Positions 1 through 5,788 of a DNA stretch of 14,727 nucleotides are shown piece by piece. Source of the DNA: an uncultured Clostridia bacterium (GTDB lineage: Bacteria; Bacillota; Clostridia; Lachnospirales; CAG-274); contig CANRCU010000027.1 of the NCBI GenBank assembly GCA_947629215.1, positions 1 through 14,727 on the forward strand, written 5' to 3'. The stretch's first letter is position 1; each line of letters opens with the position of its first letter. The notes below the pieces were generated by a model that saw only the letters and a list, made by a program, of their open reading frames with translations, was not told where the DNA came from and did not search any database. The translations under genes and the position numbers were made by a program.

Positions 1-41
1 TTTAATCTTTCAAAATTGGTATCATAGAATAATACTTTCAT
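1..41 (-). CDS. 5' end of an unidentified leftward gene (13 codons visible)
   Basis: The reverse strand has an ATG at 41-39, preceded by a strong ribosome binding site (AAAGGAGA, about 5 bases from the ATG), and an open frame to the window edge beginning MKVLFYDTNFERL. A well-placed promoter lies upstream (124-96). The visible residues are too few to name a family, so I assign no function. The start is supported by the binding site and promoter rather than by protein similarity. Confidence 0.5.
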   Translation of the reverse strand, partial: MKVLFYDTNFERL

Positions 42-58
42 AACTTCTCCTTTGAATT

Positions 59-98
59 TATTAGTTTACTATTTGTTGCAAAAAACAGTAAACTAATA
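59..98. promoter_or_regulatory. Candidate operator: 12-bp inverted repeat over the -10 box
   Basis: TATTAGTTTACT (59-70) and AGTAAACTAATA (87-98) are perfect reverse complements separated by 16 bases. The right arm overlaps the -10 box of the leftward promoter and the left arm lies in its 5' leader. This placement is typical of a repressor operator. It could instead be an RNA hairpin in the leader, although a 16-base loop and AT-rich arms make a DNA site more likely. Confidence 0.4.
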
Positions 99-124
99 GT
101 AACATATATTTGACAGGATTGCAA
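96..124 (-). promoter_or_regulatory. Sigma-A-type promoter for the gene at 1-41
   Basis: On the minus strand the -35 box TTGCAA (124-119) and the -10 box TACTAT (101-96) are separated by exactly 17 bases. The start codon at 41 lies about 50 bases downstream of the predicted transcription start. The -10 box overlaps the right arm of a 12-bp inverted repeat, which suggests repression at this site. Confidence 0.55.
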
Positions 125-255
125 GAACTTTTTTAAAAAATTTTTCGACAAAATTTTACATGTAAATTAGTTATGACTTTTCTATTCTTTTGTGTGTCAT
201 AGTTAATTATATAACTAACCCAATCAAAAAATTTTAAGGTGTAAAGAAAAAATAC

Positions 256-284
256 TTGACAAGCGCAGAAATATGTAGTATACT
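256..284 (+). promoter_or_regulatory. Promoter of the ylxM-ffh-rpsP-trmD operon
   Basis: A consensus -35 box TTGACA (256-261) and a near-consensus -10 box TATACT (279-284) have a 17-base spacer and lie about 50 bases before the ylxM start codon. No other promoter of this quality is visible before trmD, so this is probably the main promoter of the cluster. Motifs related to GTGTAAAG flank it at 239-246, 292-299 and, inverted, 308-315. Confidence 0.8.
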
Positions 285-330
285 AACTGAGGTGTAAGGG
301 AAAAACACTTTACACGAAGGGGTCGGTCTG

Positions 331-675
331 ATGGATAAGCTATTGGAAATAACATTGCTTTATGACTTTTACGGCGATCTTCTGACAGATAAGCAGAAAT
401 CGGTCGTTGAGCTGTATTATCTGAATGATAATTCACTGCACGAAATAGCCGACGAATACGGTATAACGCGACAGGCGGTCATGGATATGCTAAGACGCGC
501 AGAAAAGCTTCTCCGGCAATATGAAGAAAAACTCGGGCTTGTCGGCAGATATACAATGCAGAAAAAAAGGCTTTCGGATATGACCGAAAAGCTGAACGAA
601 CTTATCGAAAAAAGCGGTCTTGAAACAAAAGAAATAAAAGAACTGGTTGGATCGCTGCCGGAAATATTGGATTAA
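331..675 (+). CDS. ylxM: YlxM-family HTH protein of the signal recognition particle operon
   Basis: This 114-residue protein is of the YlxM (UPF0122) family, small DNA-binding-like proteins encoded next to ffh in Firmicutes and reported to bind or modulate the signal recognition particle. The N-terminal half resembles the sigma-70 region 4 fold. A helix-turn-helix lies at about residues 36-62, with core IADEYGITRQAVMDMLRRAE. The charged C-terminal third looks helical. The ATG at 331 follows GAAGGGG by eight bases. ffh starts 41 bases downstream, so the two are almost certainly cotranscribed. Length and neighbour match the family. The detailed role rests on family knowledge. Confidence 0.9.
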   Translation: MDKLLEITLLYDFYGDLLTDKQKSVVELYYLNDNSLHEIADEYGITRQAVMDMLRRAEKLLRQYEEKLGLVGRYTMQKKRLSDMTEKLNELIEKSGLETKEIKELVGSLPEILD

Positions 676-716
676 AACCGAAATGTGCCGTAACGGATTT
701 TGTAAAGGAGATAATT

Positions 717-2045
717 ATGGCTTTTGAAAATCTATCCTCAAAACTCCAGGATGTTTTTAACAGGTTAAAAGGCAAGGGCAAACTGACCGAAAGCGATGTA
801 AAAACCGCAATGCGCGAGGTCAAGCTCGCATTGCTTGAAGCCGATGTAAACTTTAAAATAGTAAAGGATTTTATAAAAAATGTTACCGAAAAGGCTGTCG
901 GGGAACAGGTTCTGCAAGGGCTGAACCCGGGTCAGCAAGTCGTTAAGATAGTTAATGATGAGTTGGTCGCTCTTATGGGCAGCTCGCAGAGCAAACTGAC
1001 GTTTTCGTCAAAATCGCCTACCATATATATGATGGTGGGTCTGCAAGGCGCAGGTAAGACGACCACAACGGGCAAACTTGCGGGGCAGCTCAGAAAACAG
1101 GGCAAGCATCCGCTGCTTGTTGCCTGTGATGTTTACAGACCTGCGGCTATAAAGCAATTGCAGGTAGTCGGCAGCACATATAATATACCCGTTTTCGATA
1201 TGGGGCAGGGTGATCCTGTTGAGATAGCGAAAAAAGGGATCGAACATGCCGGAGCAAACGGTAACGATATAGCTATTATAGATACGGCAGGTCGCCTGCA
1301 TATAAACGAAGAACTTATGGACGAGCTTGTCAATATAAAAAATGAGGTCAGACCGCAGGAAATATTGCTTGTAATTGATGCTATGACGGGTCAGGACGCT
1401 GTTAATGTGGCTGAAAGTTTTAACAGCAAACTTGGCATAGACGGCGTTATAGTAACAAAACTTGACGGCGATACCAGAGGCGGCGCTGCACTTTCTGTGT
1501 GCGCAGTGACGGGCAAACCGATAAAATACGTCGGCATGGGTGAAAAAATGGAAGACCTTGAGCCGTTTTACCCCGAACGTATGGCGTCAAGAATATTGGG
1601 TATGGGCGATGTGTTGAGCCTCATAGAAAAAGCACAGCAGGTATATGACGATAATGCCGCAAAAGAGCTTGAACAGAAAATGCGTTCACAGGATTTTGAT
1701 TTTGAGGACTTTCTCAATCAGATAAATCAGGTCAAGAAAATGGGGCCGCTGAAAGACCTTATCAAGATGATACCGGGCGCAAACAGCCTGAAAATGGACG
1801 ATATGGATATTGACGACAGTGCTACAAAAGGCGTTGAGGCGATCATACAGTCAATGACTAAGGAGGAACGCAAAAATCCCGATATATTGAATGGCTCGCG
1901 TAAAAAACGTATAGCCAAAGGCAGCGGCAGAACTATACAAGAGGTCAACCAGCTGTTAAAGCAGTTTGATGAAATGAAAAAAATGATGAAGATGTTTGGC
2001 GATATGTCAAAAGGCAAAAGAAAAATGCGTCTTCCGTTTTTCTGA
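717..2045 (+). CDS. ffh: Signal recognition particle GTPase Ffh (SRP54)
   Basis: Ffh binds the SRP RNA and signal sequences of nascent membrane or secreted proteins and hands ribosomes to the receptor FtsY at the membrane in a GTP-dependent way. The 442 residues show the usual order. A helical N domain occupies about 1-90. The GTPase domain has the P-loop GLQGAGKT at 108-115, DVYRPAA, DTAGR at 189-193 and TKLDGD at 247-252. A methionine-rich M domain covers about 300-435 and contains the RNA-binding segment GSGRTIQEVNQLLKQF. The start follows AAGGAGATAATT. Length is normal for the family, with a short tail after the M domain. ftsY is not in the window. Confidence 0.98.
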   Translation: MAFENLSSKLQDVFNRLKGKGKLTESDVKTAMREVKLALLEADVNFKIVKDFIKNVTEKAVGEQVLQGLNPGQQVVKIVNDELVALMGSSQSKLTFSSKSPTIYMMVGLQGAGKTTTTGKLAGQLRKQGKHPLLVACDVYRPAAIKQLQVVGSTYNIPVFDMGQGDPVEIAKKGIEHAGANGNDIAIIDTAGRLHINEELMDELVNIKNEVRPQEILLVIDAMTGQDAVNVAESFNSKLGIDGVIVTKLDGDTRGGAALSVCAVTGKPIKYVGMGEKMEDLEPFYPERMASRILGMGDVLSLIEKAQQVYDDNAAKELEQKMRSQDFDFEDFLNQINQVKKMGPLKDLIKMIPGANSLKMDDMDIDDSATKGVEAIIQSMTKEERKNPDILNGSRKKRIAKGSGRTIQEVNQLLKQFDEMKKMMKMFGDMSKGKRKMRLPFF

Positions 2046-2151
2046 CAGATAACAAAGTTTGCCGTTTCGGGCAAAATGCATGGTTATTTTGATAATTTGT
2101 AAGATATATGTCTTATGATTATAAAAATTTATTAAGGAGGTGAAAATAAAA

Positions 2152-2400
2152 ATGGCAGTAAAAATCAGATTAAAAAGATTAGGCGCTAAAAAAGCACCTT
2201 TTTATAGAATCGTTGTTGCAGATTCCAGAACTCCCAGAGGCGGCAAGTCGATCGACGAGTTGGGTTATTACGATCCCACAAAAGAGCCTATCGCATTGAA
2301 AGTTGATGTTGAGGGTGCAAGAAAGTGGCTCGGTAACGGCGCTCAGCCGACAGATACAGCTAAGGCTTTATTAAAGAAAGCAGGCGTATACGAGAAATAA
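2152..2400 (+). CDS. rpsP: 30S ribosomal protein S16
   Basis: This is an 82-residue S16 protein of the small ribosomal subunit body. It begins MAVKIRLKRLGAKKAPFYRI and carries the conserved SRTPRGG and ELGYYDP segments. The start is the ATG at 2152, placed correctly after AAGGAGGTG. The upstream in-frame GTG at 2140 lies inside that ribosome binding site and is not used. The gene follows ffh by 106 bases, where I see no convincing second promoter or strong terminator. It precedes khpA as in many Firmicutes. Confidence 0.97.
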   Translation: MAVKIRLKRLGAKKAPFYRIVVADSRTPRGGKSIDELGYYDPTKEPIALKVDVEGARKWLGNGAQPTDTAKALLKKAGVYEK

Positions 2401-2414
2401 TCCTTTGGTTTTGT

Positions 2415-2447
2415 GTATGAAAGCTGATATATAAGCAGCTTTCATAC
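2415..2447 (+). other. Perfect 12-bp hairpin between rpsP and khpA
   Basis: GTATGAAAGCTG (2415-2426) and CAGCTTTCATAC (2436-2447) are perfect reverse complements with a 9-base loop. The downstream bases are T-rich but broken (TTAGATTCCTTATTT), so this is not a classic terminator. An mRNA-stabilising 3' structure for the abundant rpsP message, or a weak attenuator, would fit. Confidence 0.6.
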
Positions 2448-2476
2448 TTAGATTCCTTATTTCAAGGAGGAATATT

Positions 2477-2704
2477 ATGAAAGAATTGCTTGAAGTCATT
2501 GCTAAGAGTCTGGTAGATAACCCCGACAAAGTTGTTGTAGAAGAAAAAACAGACGAGATAGGCATTGTGCTTGAATTGAATGTGGATGAAAGCGACATAG
2601 GCAAGGTTATCGGCAAGCAGGGAAGAATAGCAAAGGCTATCCGTTCCGTTGTAAAAGCAGCTGCTATCCGTGAGGATAAAAAAGTAGTTGTTAAAATAAT
2701 GTAA
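2477..2704 (+). CDS. khpA: KH-domain RNA-binding protein KhpA (YlqC)
   Basis: This 75-residue single KH domain protein has the GxxG loop within VIGKQGRIAKAIRSVV, the RNA-contacting turn. KhpA forms a homodimer or a heterodimer with KhpB/Jag and is linked to cell-wall growth and RNA metabolism in Gram-positive bacteria. The start follows CAAGGAGGA. Its position between rpsP and rimM is the conserved Firmicute arrangement. A terminator-like hairpin directly after the stop codon may lower expression of rimM and trmD relative to rpsP and khpA. Confidence 0.93.
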   Translation: MKELLEVIAKSLVDNPDKVVVEEKTDEIGIVLELNVDESDIGKVIGKQGRIAKAIRSVVKAAAIREDKKVVVKIM

Positions 2705-2708
2705 ATAT

Positions 2709-2735
2709 AAGGGACCGATGCTGGTCCCTTCTTTT
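2709..2735 (+). terminator. Terminator-like hairpin inside the operon, between khpA and rimM
   Basis: AAGGGACC (2709-2716) pairs perfectly with GGTCCCTT (2723-2730) across a 6-base loop and is followed by CTTTTG. It has the shape of a moderate intrinsic terminator. It sits within an operon with no obvious new promoter before rimM, so I infer partial termination that reduces rimM-trmD transcription. Confidence 0.65.
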
Positions 2736-2754
2736 GATATTTAGGAGTAAATAA

Positions 2755-3249
2755 ATGGAAAAAACTTTTCTTATCGGAAAGATAGTAAATACACAGGGAG
2801 TACACGGTGAAATGCGTGTTATACCCACAACCGACGATATTACACGCTTTGAATTGCTTGAAAAAGTTTTAATAGACGGCGCTGAATATACAATAGAGCG
2901 TGTAAGATACCACAAGCAGTTTGTCTTGCTAAAACTAAAGGGCATTGACGATATGACAACTGCGGAGCGATATAAAACAAAGGAAGTAAGGATTCCCGAA
3001 GAATTGGCGATACCATGCGCAGAGGACGAATATTATGTAAGAGATCTGTACGATATGCGGGTTATAACAGAAAAAGGCGAAGAATTGGGTATTATACGTG
3101 ATATAATTTTTACGGGCGCAAATGATGTGTATGTTGTAAGACCAAAAAATGCGAAAGATATACTTATACCTGCAATAAAAGGCTGTATACTGAATGTGGA
3201 TACAACAAATAAGGTCATGACTGTGAACTTGCCGGAGGGGCTTGTATAA
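2755..3249 (+). CDS. rimM: Ribosome maturation factor RimM
   Basis: This 164-residue protein binds S19 and assists maturation of the 30S head. The N-terminal RimM barrel starts with FLIGKIVNTQGVHGEMRV, where the GxHGE(I/M)(K/R)V pattern is diagnostic. A C-terminal PRC-barrel domain spans about residues 90-164, including YYVRDLYDM and the GANDVYVV segment. The start follows TTAGGAGTAAATA. Its last stop-codon base is the first base of the trmD ATG (TAATG), which indicates translational coupling with trmD. Confidence 0.96.
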   Translation: MEKTFLIGKIVNTQGVHGEMRVIPTTDDITRFELLEKVLIDGAEYTIERVRYHKQFVLLKLKGIDDMTTAERYKTKEVRIPEELAIPCAEDEYYVRDLYDMRVITEKGEELGIIRDIIFTGANDVYVVRPKNAKDILIPAIKGCILNVDTTNKVMTVNLPEGLV

Positions 3250-3977
3250 TGCGGTTTTATGTTTTAACTTTGTTCCCCGAAATGATAAGGGACGGACTGG
3301 CACACAGTATAATAAAACGCGGTATGGATAACGGTCTTATAGAGATAATTCCCGTGGATATAAGAGATTTTTCAAAAGACAAACACAGGCATGTTGACGA
3401 TTATCCGTATGGTGGCGGCGTTGGCATGGTGATGCAGCCCCAGCCGATATATGATGCCTATTGCAGTATTAAAGATAATTTAAGCGAAGACTCACCCGTT
3501 TTGTATATGTCGCCGCAAGGCAAGGTCTATGACCAGAAAATGGCTGAGAAACTGTCAAAGCTTGAGGATATTGTTATTTTGTGCGGGCATTATGAGGGTG
3601 TGGACGAACGTATAATTGATGAAATAGTTACAGAAGAAATATCGATTGGCGATTTTGTGCTGACCGGCGGAGAATTGCCTGCAATGGCTGTTATAGATTC
3701 AGTGGCGAGGCTTATAGACGGTGTGCTCAATAAAGAGGAAAGCCATATCGACGAGAGCTTTTCAAACGGTCTGCTTGAATATCCGCAGTATACAAGACCG
3801 CCGATATTTAACGGCAGGGAAGTTCCCGAAGTACTGCTGAGCGGTCATCATGGAAAAATAGCCGAATGGCGGCACGAAAAATCTCTTGAAAGGACACTGA
3901 AAAAACGCCCTGAATTGCTGAAAAACGCCGAGCTTACCGAAAAGGACAGAATATATATAGAAAAAATTAAAAAGTGA
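3249..3977 (+). CDS. trmD: tRNA (guanine37-N1)-methyltransferase TrmD
   Basis: TrmD transfers a methyl group from S-adenosylmethionine to N1 of G37 next to the anticodon, which prevents +1 frameshifting. It is a trefoil-knot (SPOUT) homodimer. Family signatures visible in the 242 residues are YGGGVGM at about 54-60, CGHYEGVDER at 112-121 and SIGDFVLTGGELPAM from about 132. These form the knot and cofactor site. The C-terminal tRNA-binding helices include YTRPPIFNGREVPEVLLSGH. It overlaps rimM by one base. The ribosomal L19 gene, usually next, is absent and replaced by a hairpin and an insertion-sequence relic. Confidence 0.98.
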   Translation: MRFYVLTLFPEMIRDGLAHSIIKRGMDNGLIEIIPVDIRDFSKDKHRHVDDYPYGGGVGMVMQPQPIYDAYCSIKDNLSEDSPVLYMSPQGKVYDQKMAEKLSKLEDIVILCGHYEGVDERIIDEIVTEEISIGDFVLTGGELPAMAVIDSVARLIDGVLNKEESHIDESFSNGLLEYPQYTRPPIFNGREVPEVLLSGHHGKIAEWRHEKSLERTLKKRPELLKNAELTEKDRIYIEKIKK

Positions 3978-3994
3978 CGGCAAATGAGCTAAAA

Positions 3995-4029
3995 AAGACC
4001 TCTGTTCATGATTCGGGAACAGAGGTCTT
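3995..4029. terminator. 13-bp hairpin ending the trmD operon
   Basis: AAGACCTCTGTTC (3995-4007) pairs perfectly with GAACAGAGGTCTT (4017-4029) over a 9-base loop. On the plus strand it is followed by ATATTAT rather than a solid T-run. On the minus strand it is followed by six T. It is therefore probably a bidirectional terminator, strong leftward and moderate rightward. It ends nine bases before the insertion-sequence relic. Confidence 0.75.
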
Positions 4030-4043
4030 ATATTATCGGTTCT

Positions 4044-4084
4044 ATAATATTTGGTGTGGTTACAGTAAACTACACCAAATTTTT
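4044..4084. repeat. Palindromic left-end hairpin of relic A (shared with relic B)
   Basis: An imperfect palindrome pairs TTTGGTGTGGTT with AACTACACCAAA across a short ACAGTA loop, with one G:T pair, and is followed by seven T. It can fold as an intrinsic-terminator-like hairpin at the element edge. This may shield the transposase from outside transcription and terminate readthrough from trmD. Confidence 0.65.
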
Positions 4085-4144
4085 TTGAAAAAATTTTCAC
4101 GATTTATGTCAAAATACCGTAAACAGGCTTATTAATTCTTATGA

Positions 4145-4380
4145 CAACAAGCTATCGGGACAGCCGAAAAATATTCCGTATATATAGTAAATATGGTAAA
4201 ATACGGCTATAACAACGGAGTGATCGAGGGCATAAAATCGAAGCGTTAAAGAAAATAGCCTTTTGTTATCGCTCATTTTATCATTTTAGAAACAGAATAC
4301 TTATTATGTTTGAGCTTATTAGCATAGAAAAGTGGCGTAGATATGCCTACGCCACTTGTGAAACTTGTGATGATTGTTAA
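4145..4380 (+). pseudogene. C-terminal fragment of an ISL3-family transposase, frameshifted
   Basis: One frame (4145-4249) reads VKYGYNNGVIEGIKSKR then stop. An overlapping frame (4237-4380) continues IEALKKIAFCYRSFYHFRNR then ILIMFEL. Joined, these resemble the conserved end of ISL3/IS204-type transposases (pattern Y.NG..EG.NNKIK..KR.AFG.R.F..F..RI), which includes the third acidic catalytic residue in EG. At least one frameshift and loss of the first roughly 300 residues make it non-functional. The identification is from remembered family pattern, not a database comparison. Confidence 0.75.
4330..4357 (-). terminator. 11-bp perfect hairpin near the right end of relic A
   Basis: AAGTGGCGTAG (4330-4340) and CTACGCCACTT (4347-4357) pair perfectly with a 6-base loop. 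On the minus strand the stem is followed by TTCTATG after the final TT, weakly T-rich. It could stop leftward transcription entering from the decayed genes at 4405-5051, or belong to the insertion-sequence end. Confidence 0.45.
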
Positions 4381-4404
4381 AACCACACTATTTGACAAAG
4401 AGCC

Positions 4405-4557
4405 ATTATGTAAATATTCTAAAGTATACAAATTTCTATTAAATTCATTAAAGTTTTTATTTACACTTTCTTCAAAAGATATATAACCGGCTTTAATAGT
4501 TGGAATTGCCGGTACACCATCATTGGCTGTAGTTCCATACATTAAATAAGAGAAAAC
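4405..4557 (-). pseudogene. Unidentified coding fragment abutting the right end of the ISL3 relic
   Basis: The minus strand is open from after the stop at 4560-4558 and reads TVFSYLMYGTTANDGVPAIP, then a charged stretch containing SFEESVNKNFNEFNRNLYTL, into the insertion-sequence right end. The composition looks protein-like. The ATG at 4542 has no ribosome binding site, and the frame continues into insertion-sequence sequence. I read it as a fragment truncated by the element. No family recognised. It may be chance open frame. Confidence 0.3.
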
Positions 4558-4560
4558 CGT

Positions 4561-4915
4561 CTATATTCTTGCTGCCATAAATTCAATTAATTTTAGCCAC
4601 ATAAATGGTACAGCAATATTGCAAAACATAGTGCCTAAAATACCGAACAACCTTTTTGCAGTCAGTTCTTTATTTTTACATAAATATACTATTATTAGGA
4701 ACGCAAAAATTATAACTGCAGTGACCATAATTATTCCTATCTTATGCATATAATAAAATATAGATATTATTTCTAAAATGTCCAAAATAATGTCTATAAA
4801 AGGCAAAATCTTGGATATAGTCGCAATAAAAAACAAGCTCTATAAAAAGAGAACTCGAACACAACAAATTGGTGATCGATAAATATTTTAATATAGTAAA
4901 TAACTTAGTATCCAT
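4561..4915 (-). pseudogene. Small multi-pass membrane protein, probably frameshifted
   Basis: The 3' portion (91 codons from a TTG at 4836, ending at 4561) is very hydrophobic. It has segments around DIILDILEIISIFYYM, GIIMVTAVIIFAFLIIVYL and a third near LFGILGTMFCNIAVPFMWL, consistent with three membrane spans and a charged KNKELTAKR loop. The TTG has no clear ribosome binding site. In an adjacent frame an ATG at 4915 opens MDTKLFTILKYLSITNLL and runs to a six-T tract near 4838-4833. Removing one T there joins both frames into about 117 residues. A genuine frameshift or a sequencing error are both possible. No family recognised. Confidence 0.4.
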
Positions 4916-5051
4916 AGCTGTTCACCGTACTTTCTATTGCCTTTTGTATAAAATGTTTATAGGCATTATTGATTTTTTTGCATATAGGTAATATCCGCGC
5001 ATCTATTTGAGCATTTCCGTTTGTTGCGGTATCGCTTAAATCCTTTGGATT
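4905..5051 (-). pseudogene. C-terminal coding fragment, helical, unidentified
   Basis: This is a 48-codon minus-strand open stretch bounded upstream by a stop. It includes DLSDTATNGNAQIDARILPI followed by CKKINNAYKHFIQKAIESTV and ends NSYGY. It reads like the amphipathic helical tail of a larger protein. It lacks a start codon. Its stop overlaps the ATG of the next fragment (ATGGATACTAA), the usual sign of coupled operon genes, which argues that this was once real coding sequence. Function unknown. Confidence 0.35.
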
Positions 5052-5151
5052 TTACGCTAAAGATACCAAAGTTACTTAGAAAAATTTTGCAAGCAACCTT
5101 TATCTGAAAATTAAATTTTTGGCAAAAGTTTAGTTTGAAACAGTCACATTA

Positions 5152-5739
5152 TTATTTTACATTTTTTGGTATGAATGTCCATCTGCTGTGGTGTTCTCCG
5201 TTGTCTTTATCATAACCGCTTTCCGGCACACACTCAAACTCATCCATATCAATAAATTCCATCATTATCGACTTTAACTCTTCAAGCTCCGAAACAGATG
5301 CACTGTCAGCAAATATACCCGTGAAATTAAGTTCTCCTTCAAATTCAAAAGGAGTTTCGTATTCTGTAATACCGGACCATCTTACAAGATATTTGCTGCC
5401 GTTTCTATTTAAAAATTCTATCTTGCCTTCGATTATTGCTTCATTGTCAAATGTATGGATATATCCTGCGTATTCGCCGTAGTCGTTTTCTTCCTCTTCC
5501 CATTCCAGAGTAACGCCTGCCAGTTCTTTCCAGGAATGCACATCATCTATACGGAAACCGTTTTCGTGGTATAGATTGGGACTGACTGTTTCTTCCTCTT
5601 CTTCTTCAAGAGTTCCTTCTTCCATATCAATATCTATACACCATACAAGCCCTGTATCTTCCTCATCGTCATATGTTGTAAATACAGCATACAGTTCTGC
5701 ATTTTCGACCTTAAACTCGGATCCTCCAAATTTAAACAT
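5152..5739 (-). CDS. Unrecognised very acidic 195-aa protein downstream of lysS
   Basis: I do not recognise the family. The protein is strongly acidic, with a run EEGTLEEEEEET at about residues 41-52 and an EWEEEEND segment near 79-86. It alternates hydrophobic and charged residues (FEFEGELNFTGIF) as in a beta-rich soluble protein, and ends in an aromatic WTFIPK motif. There is no signal peptide or membrane segment. The ATG at 5739 follows GGAAGGAA by about eight bases. It starts 49 bases after the lysS stop with no hairpin between, so cotranscription with greA-lysS is likely. No terminator is evident after it. Small acidic orphans next to decayed genes are sometimes immunity proteins, but nothing here proves that. 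Confidence 0.7.
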   Translation of the reverse strand: MFKFGGSEFKVENAELYAVFTTYDDEEDTGLVWCIDIDMEEGTLEEEEEETVSPNLYHENGFRIDDVHSWKELAGVTLEWEEEENDYGEYAGYIHTFDNEAIIEGKIEFLNRNGSKYLVRWSGITEYETPFEFEGELNFTGIFADSASVSELEELKSIMMEFIDMDEFECVPESGYDKDNGEHHSRWTFIPKNVK

Positions 5740-5788
5740 TTTCGTATTCCTTCCTTTTTAAAACAAAAATACTTTTAATAACTTTACA

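Larger units (their letters stand above)
4038..4404 (+). mobile_element. Internally deleted ISL3-family insertion sequence (relic A)
   Basis: The left end is GGTTCTATAATATTTGGTGT followed by more matching sequence. The right end, read on the minus strand, is GGCTCTTTGTCAAATAGTGT then GGTT. The terminal bases and the GTGTGGTT block match in inverted orientation, about 16 of 24 positions by eye. Between them lies a broken fragment resembling the C-terminus of an ISL3-type transposase. The element is only 367 bp, whereas intact ISL3-family members are usually above 1 kb, so most of the interior is lost. The left end is shared with relic B at 13721. I see no clean 8-bp target duplication, only ATTAT near both ends. 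Confidence 0.75.

Noticed and set aside
2058..2075. Small hairpin TTTGCC/GGCAAA after ffh
   Set aside because: Only six pairs and no adjoining T-run, so not a credible terminator.
2140..2151. Alternative GTG start for rpsP
   Set aside because: The GTG lies inside the AAGGAGGTG ribosome binding site. The ATG at 2152 gives the standard S16 N-terminus.
3762..4100. Leftward open frame starting MKIFSKKFGVVYCNHTKYYR, with a similar peptide at 13637-13855
   Set aside because: The shared peptide is only the insertion-sequence left-end hairpin read on the minus strand. The rest is antisense to trmD or to intergenic DNA.
4273..4542. 89-codon leftward frame as an intact gene
   Set aside because: Its ATG has no ribosome binding site and its 3' half runs through the insertion-sequence end and transposase relic.
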